Of a stretch of 64,000 nucleotides of DNA, positions 1 to 8,935 are shown in pieces. Every line of letters begins with the position of its first letter. Positions within the stretch are counted from its first letter, which is position 1. Made by a program: the position numbers and the translations under genes. The notes under the pieces were generated by a model, which was not told the DNA's origin, searched no databases, and saw nothing but the letters and a program-made list of their open reading frames with translations. Source of the DNA: Chloroflexota bacterium. GTDB taxonomy: Bacteria > Chloroflexota > Anaerolineae > 4572-78 > J111. The stretch lies in the NCBI GenBank assembly GCA_016860845.1, contig BOKF01000020.1, positions 83,543 through 147,542 of the forward strand, given 5' to 3'.

Positions 1-2
1 AG

Positions 3-320
3 CAGTTGTTAGCCCTGCCCGAGCCGCCTACCGCCGTTTTTACCCATAATGATGTTTTGGCTCTGGGCGCTATGCATGCGATCTGGAGCGCCGGATTATC
101 CATTCCCGGAGACATTTCTATTATTGGTTTTGACGACACCGCCGGTTCAGCCTATTTGTATCCTCCCCTAACCACTATCAGGTTTTCTAAAGCAGAGATG
201 GGCCATGAGGCAGCCCACATCTTATTCGACCTTATTCAGCAGCCAGAAAGTGTACCTCCCCGCATCGTCAAACTACCGGTTGAACTGGTGGTGCGCCAGT
301 CAACCGCTCCCCCTCCGTAA
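3..320 (+). CDS. LacI/GalR-family regulator, C-terminal part (5' end outside window)
   Basis: The reading frame is open from the window edge to the stop at 318-320 and encodes the end of a periplasmic-binding-protein-like effector domain. The FTHNDVLALGAM, IPGDISIIGFDD and PPLTTIR segments are hallmarks of LacI/GalR sensor domains, and the protein ends in the usual ELVVRQST tail. The DNA-binding head lies upstream of the window. It shares this tail (LVVRQ) and overall layout with the next LacI gene, so the two are probably paralogues. The effector sugar cannot be told from this fragment. Confidence 0.9.
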   Translation, partial: QLLALPEPPTAVFTHNDVLALGAMHAIWSAGLSIPGDISIIGFDDTAGSAYLYPPLTTIRFSKAEMGHEAAHILFDLIQQPESVPPRIVKLPVELVVRQSTAPPP

Positions 321-347
321 GTACAGAGCTAATTTTAACTTTACTAT

Positions 348-486
348 AGGACTTACGCATGTCACTGCTTCGCGTGAACGAAGCGCAGCGGAGTGAAGAA
401 TCCCTCGAAGGTACGCTTGCAAGAGCACGTATTCAGGGATTTTTCGCTCCTTCGTCGCTCAAAATGACATGATTTGCGTAAGTCCT
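348..486. repeat. Palindromic REP/MITE-like element
   Basis: The ends are a perfect 12-bp inverted repeat (AGGACTTACGCA at 348-359, its complement at 475-486), followed inward by a second pair (CATGTCA 358-364, TGACATG 465-471) and an inner pair around AATCCCT / AGGGATT. No ORF is present. The inner part resembles the hairpin at 36718-36802, so it belongs to a dispersed family. Confidence 0.7.
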
Positions 487-544
487 GTACTATTTTCAAG
501 GAGTCTTCACCCGCCCCTGGATATGGAGAAATACGCAATTAGTT

Positions 545-573
545 TTGACAACTGTTACATTTCATGTTACTAT
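545..573 (+). promoter_or_regulatory. Sigma70-type promoter of the second lacI gene
   Basis: A consensus -35 TTGACA (545-550), a 17-bp spacer and a -10 TACTAT (568-573) predict transcription from about position 580. This lies downstream of the first in-frame ATG (564), so translation must start later, at 627. Confidence 0.75.
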
Positions 574-577
574 CTGC

Positions 578-589
578 GCAACCGGTTGC
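578..589. promoter_or_regulatory. LacI-type operator overlapping the transcription start
   Basis: GCAACCGGTTGC is a perfect 12-bp palindrome with the central CG and flanking AA/TT typical of LacI-family operators. It overlaps the predicted +1, a classic place for autorepression. A near-identical site lies at 1659-1670. Confidence 0.75.
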
Positions 590-626
590 ACAACATTTGA
601 ATGATAATTTTTGGGGGCAGGTCGGG

Positions 627-1640
627 ATGCCTGTATCAATTTACGATATTGCTAAAAGGGCTAACCTAGCTCCCTCAACCATTTCTCGGGCTCTGCAAGA
701 TCATCCTCGCATTGGCGCTGAAACCAAGATGCGAGTCCGGGCGTTAGCCAAAGAAATGGGCTACGTCCCCAGCACCGTGGCCAAAAGCTTGTCTACCAAT
801 CAGACCTGGACGATTGGCATGGTCGTTGCCACAATTTCTGATCCATTTATGGGGCGAGTGGTGGAAGGCGTGGAGGAAGTTGCCATTGGGGCCGGCTTTA
901 ATGTTTTTCTTAGCACCTCGCAAAATAGCCGGCAGCGTGAAATTGCGGTCATTGACGTGCTTCAGCAGCGTCGAGTCGATGGGATTATCGTGGTCGCCTC
1001 GCACCTGTTTGATCACTATCGCCGCTATTTTGACCGCATCGAGGTGCCTATCGTTATGATTGACGAACAAGAACCGGCTGGGGTCATCCATGCGGTGGCG
1101 GTTGATGATTTACGGGGAGCGCGGCTGGCTGTTGAGCACTTACTTGGATTAGGGCATCGTCGCATCGGTTATGTCGGCGTGACCAATCGTCCCAAGTCAA
1201 ACAAATACCGTTTGAAAGGGTATGAGGATGCCCTGAATGCCGCCGGGATCACACCGGACCCCACGCTTGTATTTACCTCCACCATCGAAGATCACGCCAA
1301 ACGGGGTGAGGCCAGTTTAGAGCCATTGTGGGCTGCCGGCGCTACGGCTGTTTTTTGCTACAACGATATGACCGCCGTAGGTCTCCTGTCTGCTTGTTAT
1401 AAGCGCGGCCTCTCCGTTCCTGACGACCTCAGCGTGATCGGCTTTGATGATATTGATACGGCTGTCTACACCATCCCCCCCTTGACCACCATCCATCAGC
1501 CCCGGCTTGAACTGGGGCGGCGGGCGATGCAAATGATCCTCGATTTACTGGCTGGTCAGACGCCGGAAAACCAACTTATCTCTGCTGAATTAGTGGTTCG
1601 ACAGACCACCACCGGTTTGCTGCCCGATAAGCGCCGTTAA
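627..1640 (+). CDS. LacI/GalR-family transcriptional regulator
   Basis: This is a 337-aa repressor with an N-terminal LacI helix-turn-helix (VSIYDIAKRANLAPSTISRA, residues about 2-22), a hinge, and a two-lobed sugar-binding domain (TIGMVVATISDPF; FCYNDMTAVGLL; VPDDLSVIGFDD). The ATG at 627 is chosen over the upstream in-frame ATG at 564 for three reasons: LacI heads normally begin right here, a GGGGGCAG ribosome-binding site precedes it, and the promoter places +1 near 580. Operators of matching sequence lie at its own start and before the desaturase gene, suggesting autoregulation and control of the 1790-4092 genes. The effector is probably a sugar or polyol but is not identifiable. Confidence 0.92.
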   Translation: MPVSIYDIAKRANLAPSTISRALQDHPRIGAETKMRVRALAKEMGYVPSTVAKSLSTNQTWTIGMVVATISDPFMGRVVEGVEEVAIGAGFNVFLSTSQNSRQREIAVIDVLQQRRVDGIIVVASHLFDHYRRYFDRIEVPIVMIDEQEPAGVIHAVAVDDLRGARLAVEHLLGLGHRRIGYVGVTNRPKSNKYRLKGYEDALNAAGITPDPTLVFTSTIEDHAKRGEASLEPLWAAGATAVFCYNDMTAVGLLSACYKRGLSVPDDLSVIGFDDIDTAVYTIPPLTTIHQPRLELGRRAMQMILDLLAGQTPENQLISAELVVRQTTTGLLPDKRR

Positions 1641-1658
1641 GTTTTTTTAAGGAGTAGT

Positions 1659-1670
1659 GCAACCGGTTGA
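1659..1670. promoter_or_regulatory. Second LacI-type operator, upstream of the desaturase gene
   Basis: GCAACCGGTTGA shares 11 of 12 bases with the operator at 578-589 and has a CAACCGGTTG core palindrome. It lies about 120 bp before the ATG at 1790. No clear -35/-10 pair was recognised in the 1671-1789 leader, which otherwise holds only the AAGGAGAG ribosome-binding site. Confidence 0.7.
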
Positions 1671-1789
1671 ACAAAGTCGTGGCAAAAATAGGAGATGTAG
1701 AAAATGAGTTAAGCAATTGTTGTCGTGTCGGTGGAGTAGCAAAAAATAGAGATTATCCACATTTTACAAATGATTGAAGGAGAGAACTG

Positions 1790-3241
1790 ATGCTGCTTAA
1801 TAAGTTCGCCAAACGAGATTACTCCCTGGTGAGTACGGGGCGGAGCGCTGTTGCCCTCGATGATGAGTTAATTGAAGAAAAAGTGGAAGGGACATGGTGG
1901 TCTCCCGACATCCCGCGCCAGGAACTCAAGGCTCTGATGAAACGGAGTGACGGCCCGGCCCTGATGCATTTTGGGCTGTGGATTCTGCTGCTGATCGTCA
2001 GCGGCTATCTGGCCGTCCTTTCCTGGGGGACCTGGTGGGCGATTCCTGCCTTTTTCATCTTTGGGACTATCTATTCCTCATCCGATGCCCGCTGGCACGA
2101 ATGTGGGCACGGCACCCCCTTTAAAACCCGCTGGCTCAACGAGGTTTTCTACCACCTCAGCTCCTTTATGACCTTGCGCGAGGCGTACCTGTGGCGCTGG
2201 AGCCACGCCCGCCATCACACCGACACCATCATTGTCATGCAGGACCCCGAAATTCAGGTGATGCGCCCGGCCGACCTGCTCAAAATATTGCTGGACTTTT
2301 TCGATCTGCGCAGCGGCCCCCCGGAAGTGCTGCGGATCATCCGGCACGCCCTGGGCTGGCCCGACGCCAATGTACGGACATTTGTGCCTGAAGCGGTCCG
2401 CCAGAAAATGTACTGGTCCAGCCGGGTTTATGTCGCTATTTTTATTGCCTTTGGGATTTGGTCCTACGCCATTGGCAGCTTTCTGCCGATGATGTTTATC
2501 GGTTTGCCCCGCTTTTATGGCGGCTGGCTGCACCAGCTTTTGGGGCTGACCCAACACGCCGGCCTGGCCGAAAATACCCGGGATCATCGCAAAAATACCC
2601 GCACGGTTTATATCAACCCGGTTTTTCGCTATCTTTACATGAATATGAACTACCATCTCGAGCATCACGTTATCCCGATGGTGCCCTATCACGCTTTGCC
2701 TAAGCTTCATAAAGCGATTGTGGCCCAGACCCCGACCCCCTATACCAGCTTGTGGCAAGTCTACAAAGAGATGATTCCCGCTTTGATTAAGCAGGCTTAC
2801 GAAAACCCCGACCACCATATTGATCGTCCCTTGCCTGCACCGGCCGTGACCGAGTTGCCGGTTCAGGACAGGGTCAATGGCAAGAATGGGCACCAGCCGG
2901 CGACCGAACAAGCGCAGGCGATCGCCGGGAACTGGGTGGAAGTGTGTGCGGTTGACGATTTGGACGAAGAAGATGTCATTGGGTTTGACCATAACGGCAA
3001 AAAATACGCGGTCTACCGGCTGCTGGGTGATGATTACTACGCCAGCGATGGCTTATGCACCCACGAAAAAGTGGCCCTGGCCGGCGGCTTGGTTATAGAC
3101 GGCTGTATTGAGTGCCCCATGCACAACGGCCGCTTCGAGGTCACCACCGGCAAAGCGGTCAAGCCGCCTGTCCATGAGGATTTAAGAACCTATCCGGCCG
3201 AGCGGCGGGGCGACAAGGTCTTTATCAATCTTCCCGATTGA
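1790..3241 (+). CDS. Fatty-acid desaturase-like oxygenase fused to a Rieske [2Fe-2S] domain
   Basis: The 483-aa protein joins two units. Residues about 50-340 form a membrane desaturase/hydroxylase with the three histidine clusters that bind a di-iron centre (HECGH 103-107, HARHH 139-143, HLEHH 289-293) and hydrophobic helices between them. Residues about 385-483 form a Rieske ferredoxin-like domain with ligands C423, H425, C442 and H445 (CTH and CPMH boxes). In the rhizopine-catabolic genes mocD and mocE these functions are separate proteins; here the electron donor appears covalently attached to the oxygenase. The start has a good AAGGAGAG site. The gene is followed 59 bp later by a PanB-like gene and preceded by a LacI operator, which hints at catabolism of a small hydroxylated or methylated compound rather than lipid synthesis. 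The substrate is unknown. Confidence 0.88.
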   Translation: MLLNKFAKRDYSLVSTGRSAVALDDELIEEKVEGTWWSPDIPRQELKALMKRSDGPALMHFGLWILLLIVSGYLAVLSWGTWWAIPAFFIFGTIYSSSDARWHECGHGTPFKTRWLNEVFYHLSSFMTLREAYLWRWSHARHHTDTIIVMQDPEIQVMRPADLLKILLDFFDLRSGPPEVLRIIRHALGWPDANVRTFVPEAVRQKMYWSSRVYVAIFIAFGIWSYAIGSFLPMMFIGLPRFYGGWLHQLLGLTQHAGLAENTRDHRKNTRTVYINPVFRYLYMNMNYHLEHHVIPMVPYHALPKLHKAIVAQTPTPYTSLWQVYKEMIPALIKQAYENPDHHIDRPLPAPAVTELPVQDRVNGKNGHQPATEQAQAIAGNWVEVCAVDDLDEEDVIGFDHNGKKYAVYRLLGDDYYASDGLCTHEKVALAGGLVIDGCIECPMHNGRFEVTTGKAVKPPVHEDLRTYPAERRGDKVFINLPD

Positions 3242-3300
3242 AATGATCTCAAGCTGGGCTAATTGAAATCTTGCTCGTACCTAAATCGTGAGGAATCAGA

Positions 3301-4092
3301 ATGGATCGTAATCGCAAAACTGTAGCCGAGTTACTGGCGCTGAAAGGCCAGAAACAGTTCACCATGCTGCACGTAAAATCGCTGGACGAGGCGGCTGCTG
3401 CCGAAGCCGCCGGCATTGATATGCTCTCTATCATTGACCCGCTGTGGACCCCGGAAATGCGGGCCGCCGCACCAAGCGGCTTTGTCCAAGTCGGTCTGCT
3501 CTACGGCCAGCTCGCCACCTTTGAGGATTATCTGCGAGCGGCGCACCGGGCCATTCAGATCGGCGGCGATGCCGTCTACTGCGCCGCCAGTCTCGACACC
3601 GTTCGCCGGCTGCGGGCCGAGGGTATTCCGGTGTGCGGCCACACCGGCCTGATCCCTTCCAAGCGGACCTGGACCGGGGGCTTCCGGGCGGTCGGTAAGA
3701 CCAGTGAGGCAGCCGTGTTTGTCTACCGGCAGGTGAAGGAGCTGGAGGAGGCCGGGGCCTTCGCGGCTGAGATTGAGGTGGTCCCCGAACGAGTCGCCGC
3801 CGAAATCTCGAAGCGGACGTCAATCCTGCTGCTGTCAATGGGCGCCGGGGCTGGCTGCGACGGCCAGTACCTGTTTGCCGAGGATGTGCTCGGCCAGACT
3901 GACGGGCATGTCCCCCGGCATGCCAAGACCTACCGCAAGTTCCGGGCCGAGTACGCCCGGCTGCAACAGGAGCGCATCGCCGCGTTTCGGGAGTTCTCGT
4001 CCGATGTAGCCGCCGGCCGCTATCCCGCCCCAGAGCACACGGTCGGGATCGCCGACGATGAGTTCGCCGCCTTCCGGCAGCAATTAGGCTAG
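3301..4092 (+). CDS. PanB-like (ketopantoate hydroxymethyltransferase superfamily) protein
   Basis: The 263-aa product resembles 3-methyl-2-oxobutanoate hydroxymethyltransferase. It keeps an acidic residue after the second strand (DMLSIIDPLW), a GGDAV segment, the GHTGLIPSK loop followed by GGFRAVGKT, and the catalytic-glutamate stretch EIEVVPERVA. The usual VKxEGG lysine segment is not obvious (it reads VYCAASLD), so the substrate may differ from ketoisovalerate. It is probably co-transcribed with the desaturase-Rieske gene. A hypothesis is that it makes or breaks a carbon-carbon bond in the same pathway. A housekeeping pantothenate role is less likely because no panC or panD is nearby. Confidence 0.75.
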   Translation: MDRNRKTVAELLALKGQKQFTMLHVKSLDEAAAAEAAGIDMLSIIDPLWTPEMRAAAPSGFVQVGLLYGQLATFEDYLRAAHRAIQIGGDAVYCAASLDTVRRLRAEGIPVCGHTGLIPSKRTWTGGFRAVGKTSEAAVFVYRQVKELEEAGAFAAEIEVVPERVAAEISKRTSILLLSMGAGAGCDGQYLFAEDVLGQTDGHVPRHAKTYRKFRAEYARLQQERIAAFREFSSDVAAGRYPAPEHTVGIADDEFAAFRQQLG

Positions 4093-4115
4093 TTGAAGAG
4101 GATGTCGCGGAAAGT

Positions 4116-4162
4116 GGCGTCCAAAGCTTGCTTTACCTTTTCAAAACCAGGCTTTGGACGCC
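4116..4162. terminator. Bidirectional terminator hairpin
   Basis: A perfect 12-bp stem (GGCGTCCAAAGC 4116-4127 with 4151-4162) separates the convergent PanB-like and DUF1684 genes. A further GGAAA/TTTCC pair extends the stem on its outer side. There is no long T run. Confidence 0.65.
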
Positions 4163-4171
4163 GTTTCCAAC

Positions 4172-4789
4172 TCAAGTAGGATCAGACTTTTTGTACATTT
4201 TCTCCCCGGCTCGAATGGGCACTTTGAGCCAGTTCTCCACCGGCGGCAGGGGACAGGAGAAAGCCTCGGAGTAGGCGCAATAAGGATTGTAGGCCAGGTT
4301 GAAATCTACCAGGATTTCGCCGTTGGCTAACTCCACCGGCTCCAGATACCGGCCCGCGCCGTAAGTTTCCTTACCGCTCGTCGCATCACGGAAGGGCAGA
4401 AACAGTTCATCCATATCTTCGGACTGGTAGATAGCCAGTTGGGCCGGCTGCCCTTCGACCTCAAATTCAACCGTGCCGATGCGCTGGTAAACCCGCTCGT
4501 CGCCGGTGCTGGTTTGAAAGGTGAGCGGCTGCGGCTCGACGCGTTGGAGCGGCAGGGTCAAGCGGAAGGCCGGGTCAGGCGGGTAGTAGTTCAATCCACT
4601 GAAATTCTGCCGGTCCTCAATCGGCCCGTAGGGATCGCGCCGGAAGTACATATCCTTTTCGGCACGTTCGGCTTGCAGCGCAATAATATAAGTTTCTTCG
4701 GGAGATGCCGCCGATTTTGCAGCGGGGGAAGGATCTTCCGAATTTTTATCGCCGGTGAAGGCTTTTTTGATCGTCTCGAAAATGCTCAA
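4172..4789 (-). CDS. DUF1684-family protein
   Basis: The 205-aa protein shows the DUF1684 signature: FSGLNYYPPDPAFRLTL, then DATSGKETYGAGRYL, VDFNLAYNPYCAYSEAFSCP and a closing IRAGEK. The first 30 residues are polar and lack a signal peptide, so it is likely cytoplasmic. Its biochemical role is unknown in the family. It starts 13 bp after the stop of the copper ATPase gene and is likely in the same operon. Confidence 0.85.
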   Translation of the reverse strand: MSIFETIKKAFTGDKNSEDPSPAAKSAASPEETYIIALQAERAEKDMYFRRDPYGPIEDRQNFSGLNYYPPDPAFRLTLPLQRVEPQPLTFQTSTGDERVYQRIGTVEFEVEGQPAQLAIYQSEDMDELFLPFRDATSGKETYGAGRYLEPVELANGEILVDFNLAYNPYCAYSEAFSCPLPPVENWLKVPIRAGEKMYKKSDPT

Positions 4790-4802
4790 CAGTCGCTCCT
4801 TG

Positions 4803-7214
4803 TTACAAAATTTTCATCCTGCGCAGCCGCAAACTATTCCCCACGACCATGACCGAACTAAACGCCATCGCAAACGCCGCGGCCACCGGATGCAACTCCT
4901 GGAGATACACCGGCAGGCCCGGAAAGACGGCCAGCGCCCCAGCGGCAATGGGAATGAGCAGCACGTTGTAAGCGAAAGCCCAAAATAGATTTTCTTTGAT
5001 GACCCGCATCGTCGCCCGGCTTAAGGCAACAGCCTTGGGCACACCGCGCAGGTCGCCGCTGATGAGGGTAACGCCGGCCGCTTCGATGGCGACATCCGCA
5101 CCCGCCCCAATGGCGATGCCAACATCGGCCTGGGCCAGGGCCGGGGCGTCGTTAACCCCGTCGCCAACCATGCCAACCGTGAAATGTAAGGCGTGAGGCG
5201 TGAGGCGTAAAGCGTGCTCCTCTGCTCCCCCCGCCTGGCGCTCCGCGCTGGCAGTCCCCTGCTCCCCTGCGCCTCCTCGCTGCTTCGCCGCTTCGCCTCG
5301 CTGCAAGGCAGTGATGTAGGCCGCTTTGTCGCCGGGTAAAACTTCGGCCAGGACCTCGTTGATCCCAACCTCGGCGGCGATAGCCTGCGCGGTCGCCTCG
5401 TTGTCGCCCGTCATCATGACCACTTGTAACCCCAGTTTTTTAAGGACGTCAACCGCTTCTTTGGACCCTTCCTTGATTGTATCGGCAATGCCAATTATGG
5501 CCGAGACTTGCCCGTCAATCGCCACCCACATGGTTGTTTGGGCGGCCTGCTGTAACTGCTGCACTTTTTCGCTCAGGCCGTTGAGCGCAATATGGCGCTC
5601 CTGCATCAGGTGCAGATTGCCCAGCAGCAGGTCATGCCCCTCAACCTGGGCCGCAACTCCCTGGCCGGGAATGGCCTCAAAGCAAGTCGCTTCACTCAAG
5701 GCCAGTCCCTGTTCTTGTGCCGCTCGCACAATCGCCGCACCCAGGGGATGCTCTGAGCCGCGCTCCGCCGAAGCAGCAAGCTGCAAGATGACCGCCGACG
5801 GCTGACTGCCGACCGCCGCTGTCTGGCTACTGGCTACTGACCACTGACTACTGACTACTACATCCGTCACCGCCGGCTGGCCCTGGGTGATGGTCCCGGT
5901 CTTATCCAGCACAACTGTCTGTAACTGATGAGCCAATTCCAGCGCGGCGCTGTTTTTGAACAAAATCCCCTGGCTGGCTCCCCGTCCCATCCCAACGATG
6001 ATGGCCGTGGGTGTCGCCAGGCCCAGGGCGCAGGGGCAGGCAACGATCAGCACCGCCACCAGCCGCACCAGGGCATGGACAAACCCGGCCCCGCTGGCCA
6101 GCCAAACGATAAAGGTGATGATGGCAATGGCGATAACTACCGGCACAAAGATGGCTGCGACCCTATCGGCCACCGCCTGGATCGGTGCTTTGGAACCCTG
6201 GGCCTCCTCGACCAGCCGGACAATCTGGGCCAGCGCGGTGTCACGACCCACTTGGGTGGCCTCAATCTTGAGCAGTCCCTGCTGGTTGAGGGTCGCCCCG
6301 ATAACCGTGTCGCCGGCTTGCTTGTCTACCGGCAGGCTTTCGCCGGTCAGCAGGGACTCATCCACGGCGGAGTAGCCGCTAACCACCCACCCATCCACCG
6401 GGATTTTCTCGCCGGGCCGGACAATGACCACATCCCCGACTTGGACCTGGTCAATGGGTATTTCTAACTCAGCGCCGTCACGTTCCACCCGCGCCGTTTT
6501 GGCTTGCAGCCCGATCAAGGCTTTGATGGCCTGGCCGGTCTTGCCTTTGGCCCGCGCTTCCAGCAATTTACCCACCTTAATCAGGGTGATGATCGTCGCC
6601 GAGGTTTCAAAAAAGGTCGGCGCGTTTAACAGGCCGAAGGTAACTACAACGGAATAAAAGTAAGCCACCGAGGAACCCAGCGCCACCAGGACATCCATAT
6701 TGGCCGAACGGTTGCGCAGCGCCTTGTACCCGCCGACATAGTAATCCCAGCCGCTGTAAAACTGCACCGGCGTGGCCAGCGCCAGCAGCACGACATTGAC
6801 CCAGAAGGGATAAACCCACTGCTCCAACGAGCCTAGCCCGTAGACGGTCATAAAGAGCATAAGCCAGTTATGGTTGATCAAAAAGACGAGGAAAGTGAAG
6901 AAAAGCCCCACCCACAACTGGCGGGTTTGATGGCTGATCTCCTGGGCGCGGGCGGCCTGTTCGGCGTCAACCTGCCCGTCCGAAGAGTTAGCTTGACTGA
7001 CAGGTATTTTGTAGCCGGCTCGCTCGATACGCTCGATGATGGCCTGAGGGGTGGCCACGGCCGGGTCATAGATGATCGTCACTTTTTCGCTGCCAAAGTT
7101 GACCACCGCCTCGCTGACCCCGGCCACCTTTTTGGCGTTGCGCTCAATCGTTGCGGCACAGTTGGCGCAGGTCATCCCGATTACGGGAAAGGTTATTTGT
7201 GTTTGAGTTGCCAT
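4803..7214 (-). CDS. copA: Copper-exporting P1B-type ATPase with two low-complexity insertions
   Basis: The 803-aa protein pumps monovalent copper out of the cytoplasm. One N-terminal HMA domain carries GMTCANC, followed by membrane helices, the TGES actuator motif, the CPC metal site ([12 protein letters not shown]), the DKTGTIT phosphorylation site, the HP motif (SEHPLG) and GDGVNDAP. Two stretches are foreign to the family: about 20 residues rich in Ser/Gln after AVTDVVV (DNA about 5811-5873), and about 33 residues rich in Ala/Gly/Arg between ITALQ and VGMVGDG (DNA about 5175-5305). Both are encoded wholly or partly by tandem 7-mers. All catalytic motifs remain in frame, so the enzyme is probably functional. 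DUF1684 follows in the same direction. A second copper ATPase lies at 17615-20125. Confidence 0.95.
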   Translation of the reverse strand: MATQTQITFPVIGMTCANCAATIERNAKKVAGVSEAVVNFGSEKVTIIYDPAVATPQAIIERIERAGYKIPVSQANSSDGQVDAEQAARAQEISHQTRQLWVGLFFTFLVFLINHNWLMLFMTVYGLGSLEQWVYPFWVNVVLLALATPVQFYSGWDYYVGGYKALRNRSANMDVLVALGSSVAYFYSVVVTFGLLNAPTFFETSATIITLIKVGKLLEARAKGKTGQAIKALIGLQAKTARVERDGAELEIPIDQVQVGDVVIVRPGEKIPVDGWVVSGYSAVDESLLTGESLPVDKQAGDTVIGATLNQQGLLKIEATQVGRDTALAQIVRLVEEAQGSKAPIQAVADRVAAIFVPVVIAIAIITFIVWLASGAGFVHALVRLVAVLIVACPCALGLATPTAIIVGMGRGASQGILFKNSAALELAHQLQTVVLDKTGTITQGQPAVTDVVVSSQWSVASSQTAAVGSQPSAVILQLAASAERGSEHPLGAAIVRAAQEQGLALSEATCFEAIPGQGVAAQVEGHDLLLGNLHLMQERHIALNGLSEKVQQLQQAAQTTMWVAIDGQVSAIIGIADTIKEGSKEAVDVLKKLGLQVVMMTGDNEATAQAIAAEVGINEVLAEVLPGDKAAYITALQRGEAAKQRGGAGEQGTASAERQAGGAEEHALRLTPHALHFTVGMVGDGVNDAPALAQADVGIAIGAGADVAIEAAGVTLISGDLRGVPKAVALSRATMRVIKENLFWAFAYNVLLIPIAAGALAVFPGLPVYLQELHPVAAAFAMAFSSVMVVGNSLRLRRMKIL
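5175..5305. repeat. In-frame repeat insertion in copA (hinge before GDGVNDAP)
   Basis: Tandem units of GGCGTGA at 5190-5216 are followed by degenerate CTCCTCTG/CTGCTCCC and CGCTGCTTCGC units. The other CopA lacks any sequence here. Confidence 0.65.
5811..5873. repeat. In-frame 7-mer array in copA after the phosphorylation motif
   Basis: The core at 5824-5860 repeats CTACTGG/CTACTGA with 7-bp period. It belongs to the same family as the TAGTCAG arrays at 28821-28855 and 35301-35368. Confidence 0.75.
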
Positions 7215-7362
7215 TTTTACTCGCGTGATGCCTGATGCGTTAGGATAAATTACCCATCACAATCAGGGATTAGCTCATATTGTGGCACAAATTGGGTCCG
7301 ACTACAAATTAACCTTAAATCATGGTGAATTTTGAGGAAATTTGAGCTAAAGATGTAATATA

Positions 7363-7986
7363 ATGATGAGTCCGGTGTATAACTCCATGAAGCCACTTCT
7401 TACCGGGCCCGAAGCGGAGTGGAATTTGGTGAATGTTAGCAGTAACAAGGTGGCTCAGCAGGCCAGCCCTGCTGAGGTCGGTTTAGATTTTGCTGAATTG
7501 TTCCGGCAATATTATGCGCGTATTTATAACTATCTACGCTATCGGGTCAATTCACGCGAAGATGCAGAAGATTTGATCAGCACTGTTTTTGAAAAGGCTT
7601 ACACTCGTCGCCAGCAGTTTAATCCAGCCAAAGGAACCTTTTCTACCTGGCTTTTTGCAATTGCACACTACACCTTGGCCAATTATTACCGCACCCGGCA
7701 GCGCCGGGGTGTTTGGGAAACTGAAGAGGAATTGCCTGAGGATTTGGTCATGCCCGACTCCTCACCTGAGACGCAAATGATCCAACAAGAAATAATCGTG
7801 CAATTGTTACAAAGTGTAGGCCGTCTAGGCGAACGCGACCAGGAAATCATCAGCCTCAAATTTGCGGGACGGCTGAGTAATCAAGAAATCGGCCAGATCA
7901 TGAGCTTGCCGGAGAAAAATGTGAGTGTGGTTTTATTTCGAGCCATGCATCGCTTGCAGCAATACATAGGGAAGGGGGTCGCATGA
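7363..7986 (+). CDS. ECF-type RNA polymerase sigma factor
   Basis: The product (up to 207 aa) has sigma region 2 (FRQYYARIYNYLRYRV, REDAEDLISTVFEKAY, TWLFAIAHYTLANYYR) and region 4 (LGERDQEIISLKFAGRLSNQEIGQIM, SVVLFRAMHRLQ). A TATAAT at 7359-7364 overlaps the first ATG (7363). If that is the -10 box, translation should begin at the ATG of 7387 instead; the conserved domain starts well after both. It overlaps the next gene by 4 bp (ATGA), the usual arrangement for a sigma/anti-sigma pair. Confidence 0.9.
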   Translation: MMSPVYNSMKPLLTGPEAEWNLVNVSSNKVAQQASPAEVGLDFAELFRQYYARIYNYLRYRVNSREDAEDLISTVFEKAYTRRQQFNPAKGTFSTWLFAIAHYTLANYYRTRQRRGVWETEEELPEDLVMPDSSPETQMIQQEIIVQLLQSVGRLGERDQEIISLKFAGRLSNQEIGQIMSLPEKNVSVVLFRAMHRLQQYIGKGVA

Positions 7987-8882
7987 ACGAACAAGAACTG
8001 GCCGACCTCTTCTCGGCTCAAATTGATCGGATATTAGGGGGTGAATCAGCCGTTGATCTCGCGGCTGATGGCGATTTGCCCCTTTTAGCGCTAGGACAAC
8101 AGCTATCCCAAGTTAGCTTTCAGGCCAGCCAGGCGGCCCAGGCGACTTTTGCGAGTCAACTGGCAAGCTGGTTTGGTCCGGCAGGCGGCTTAGCAACGAC
8201 TATCTTTGGGTTGCCAAAGACGTTGGTGCTGAGCCTTGGGGCTGCTCTCGCGGTGATGAGCGCCGGTCTGGGCTTGGTTGTCCTGATAAGTTTTATTTGG
8301 ACCGGCGCTCTCCCCGACCCTGTTCATCAGGATAGCCCTCCTGCCCCGGCTGCAACCTCCCGCCCTGCGTCGAATGGCCCTGTACTGGCCTCACCGCCAG
8401 CTACTCGACCTCCAGCCACAACTACCCCAACCATGACCCGGCCGCGGGGAACTTCTTCGTTAAAAGATGTCCTGCCGACGGTTGCCACCCCGGTGGGGGA
8501 TACAGTTCTGATTCCCACCCTCACCCCGACTGAGGGTACTCCTACTTTCACGGCTACCCTGGCCAGCAATCAGGCCGATGACGAGGGTAGTAGTGATGAC
8601 GGGAACAGCGATACCTCCCCAGCGGGCGATCAAGACCGCGGCCACGGCAATGACCCTGATGGCTATGATGAGGATAACCCTGGCCAAAGCGACGGCGTTT
8701 CCGGCGGCAACGACCAGAACAGCGGCAGCGAGGGAAGTCCTCCTGGCAATCTCTCCGGTGGAAGCGGCAACAGCGGGGGTGGCAATGCTGGGGGTGGTAG
8801 CAACTATAACGGTGGTAACAGTGGCGGTGATAACGGAGGTGGCCGTGGAGGGGACCAGGGCGGTGGCAAAAGTAACAACTGA
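7983..8882 (+). CDS. One-TM protein with Pro/Thr and Gly/Asn-rich exterior, putative anti-sigma factor
   Basis: The 299-aa protein has a cytoplasmic N-terminus of about 75 residues, one membrane helix (LVLSLGAALAVMSAGLGLVVLISFIW, about residues 80-107) and a long, disordered exterior. The exterior is first Pro/Ala/Thr-rich, then acidic, then almost only Gly, Asn, Ser and Asp. Translational coupling with the ECF sigma gene and the topology suggest an anti-sigma factor. No zinc-binding HxxxCxxC motif is present, so it is not a classical ZAS protein. The Gly/Asn tail resembles that of the next gene product, suggesting a shared extracellular structure. Confidence 0.65.
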   Translation: MNEQELADLFSAQIDRILGGESAVDLAADGDLPLLALGQQLSQVSFQASQAAQATFASQLASWFGPAGGLATTIFGLPKTLVLSLGAALAVMSAGLGLVVLISFIWTGALPDPVHQDSPPAPAATSRPASNGPVLASPPATRPPATTTPTMTRPRGTSSLKDVLPTVATPVGDTVLIPTLTPTEGTPTFTATLASNQADDEGSSDDGNSDTSPAGDQDRGHGNDPDGYDEDNPGQSDGVSGGNDQNSGSEGSPPGNLSGGSGNSGGGNAGGGSNYNGGNSGGDNGGGRGGDQGGGKSNN

Positions 8883-8935
8883 AGTCAAGCTGATAAGCAT
8901 GAGTAATCATATTGATTTAGATAGGAGATTATCTA

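Noticed and set aside
2078..2992. Long minus-strand ORF opposite the desaturase-Rieske gene
   Set aside because: Shadow of a gene with clear catalytic motifs; its translation shows no family signature.
8327..8910. Minus-strand ORFs opposite the anti-sigma gene
   Set aside because: They arise from the Gly/Asn-rich repeat on the plus strand and show no protein-like features.
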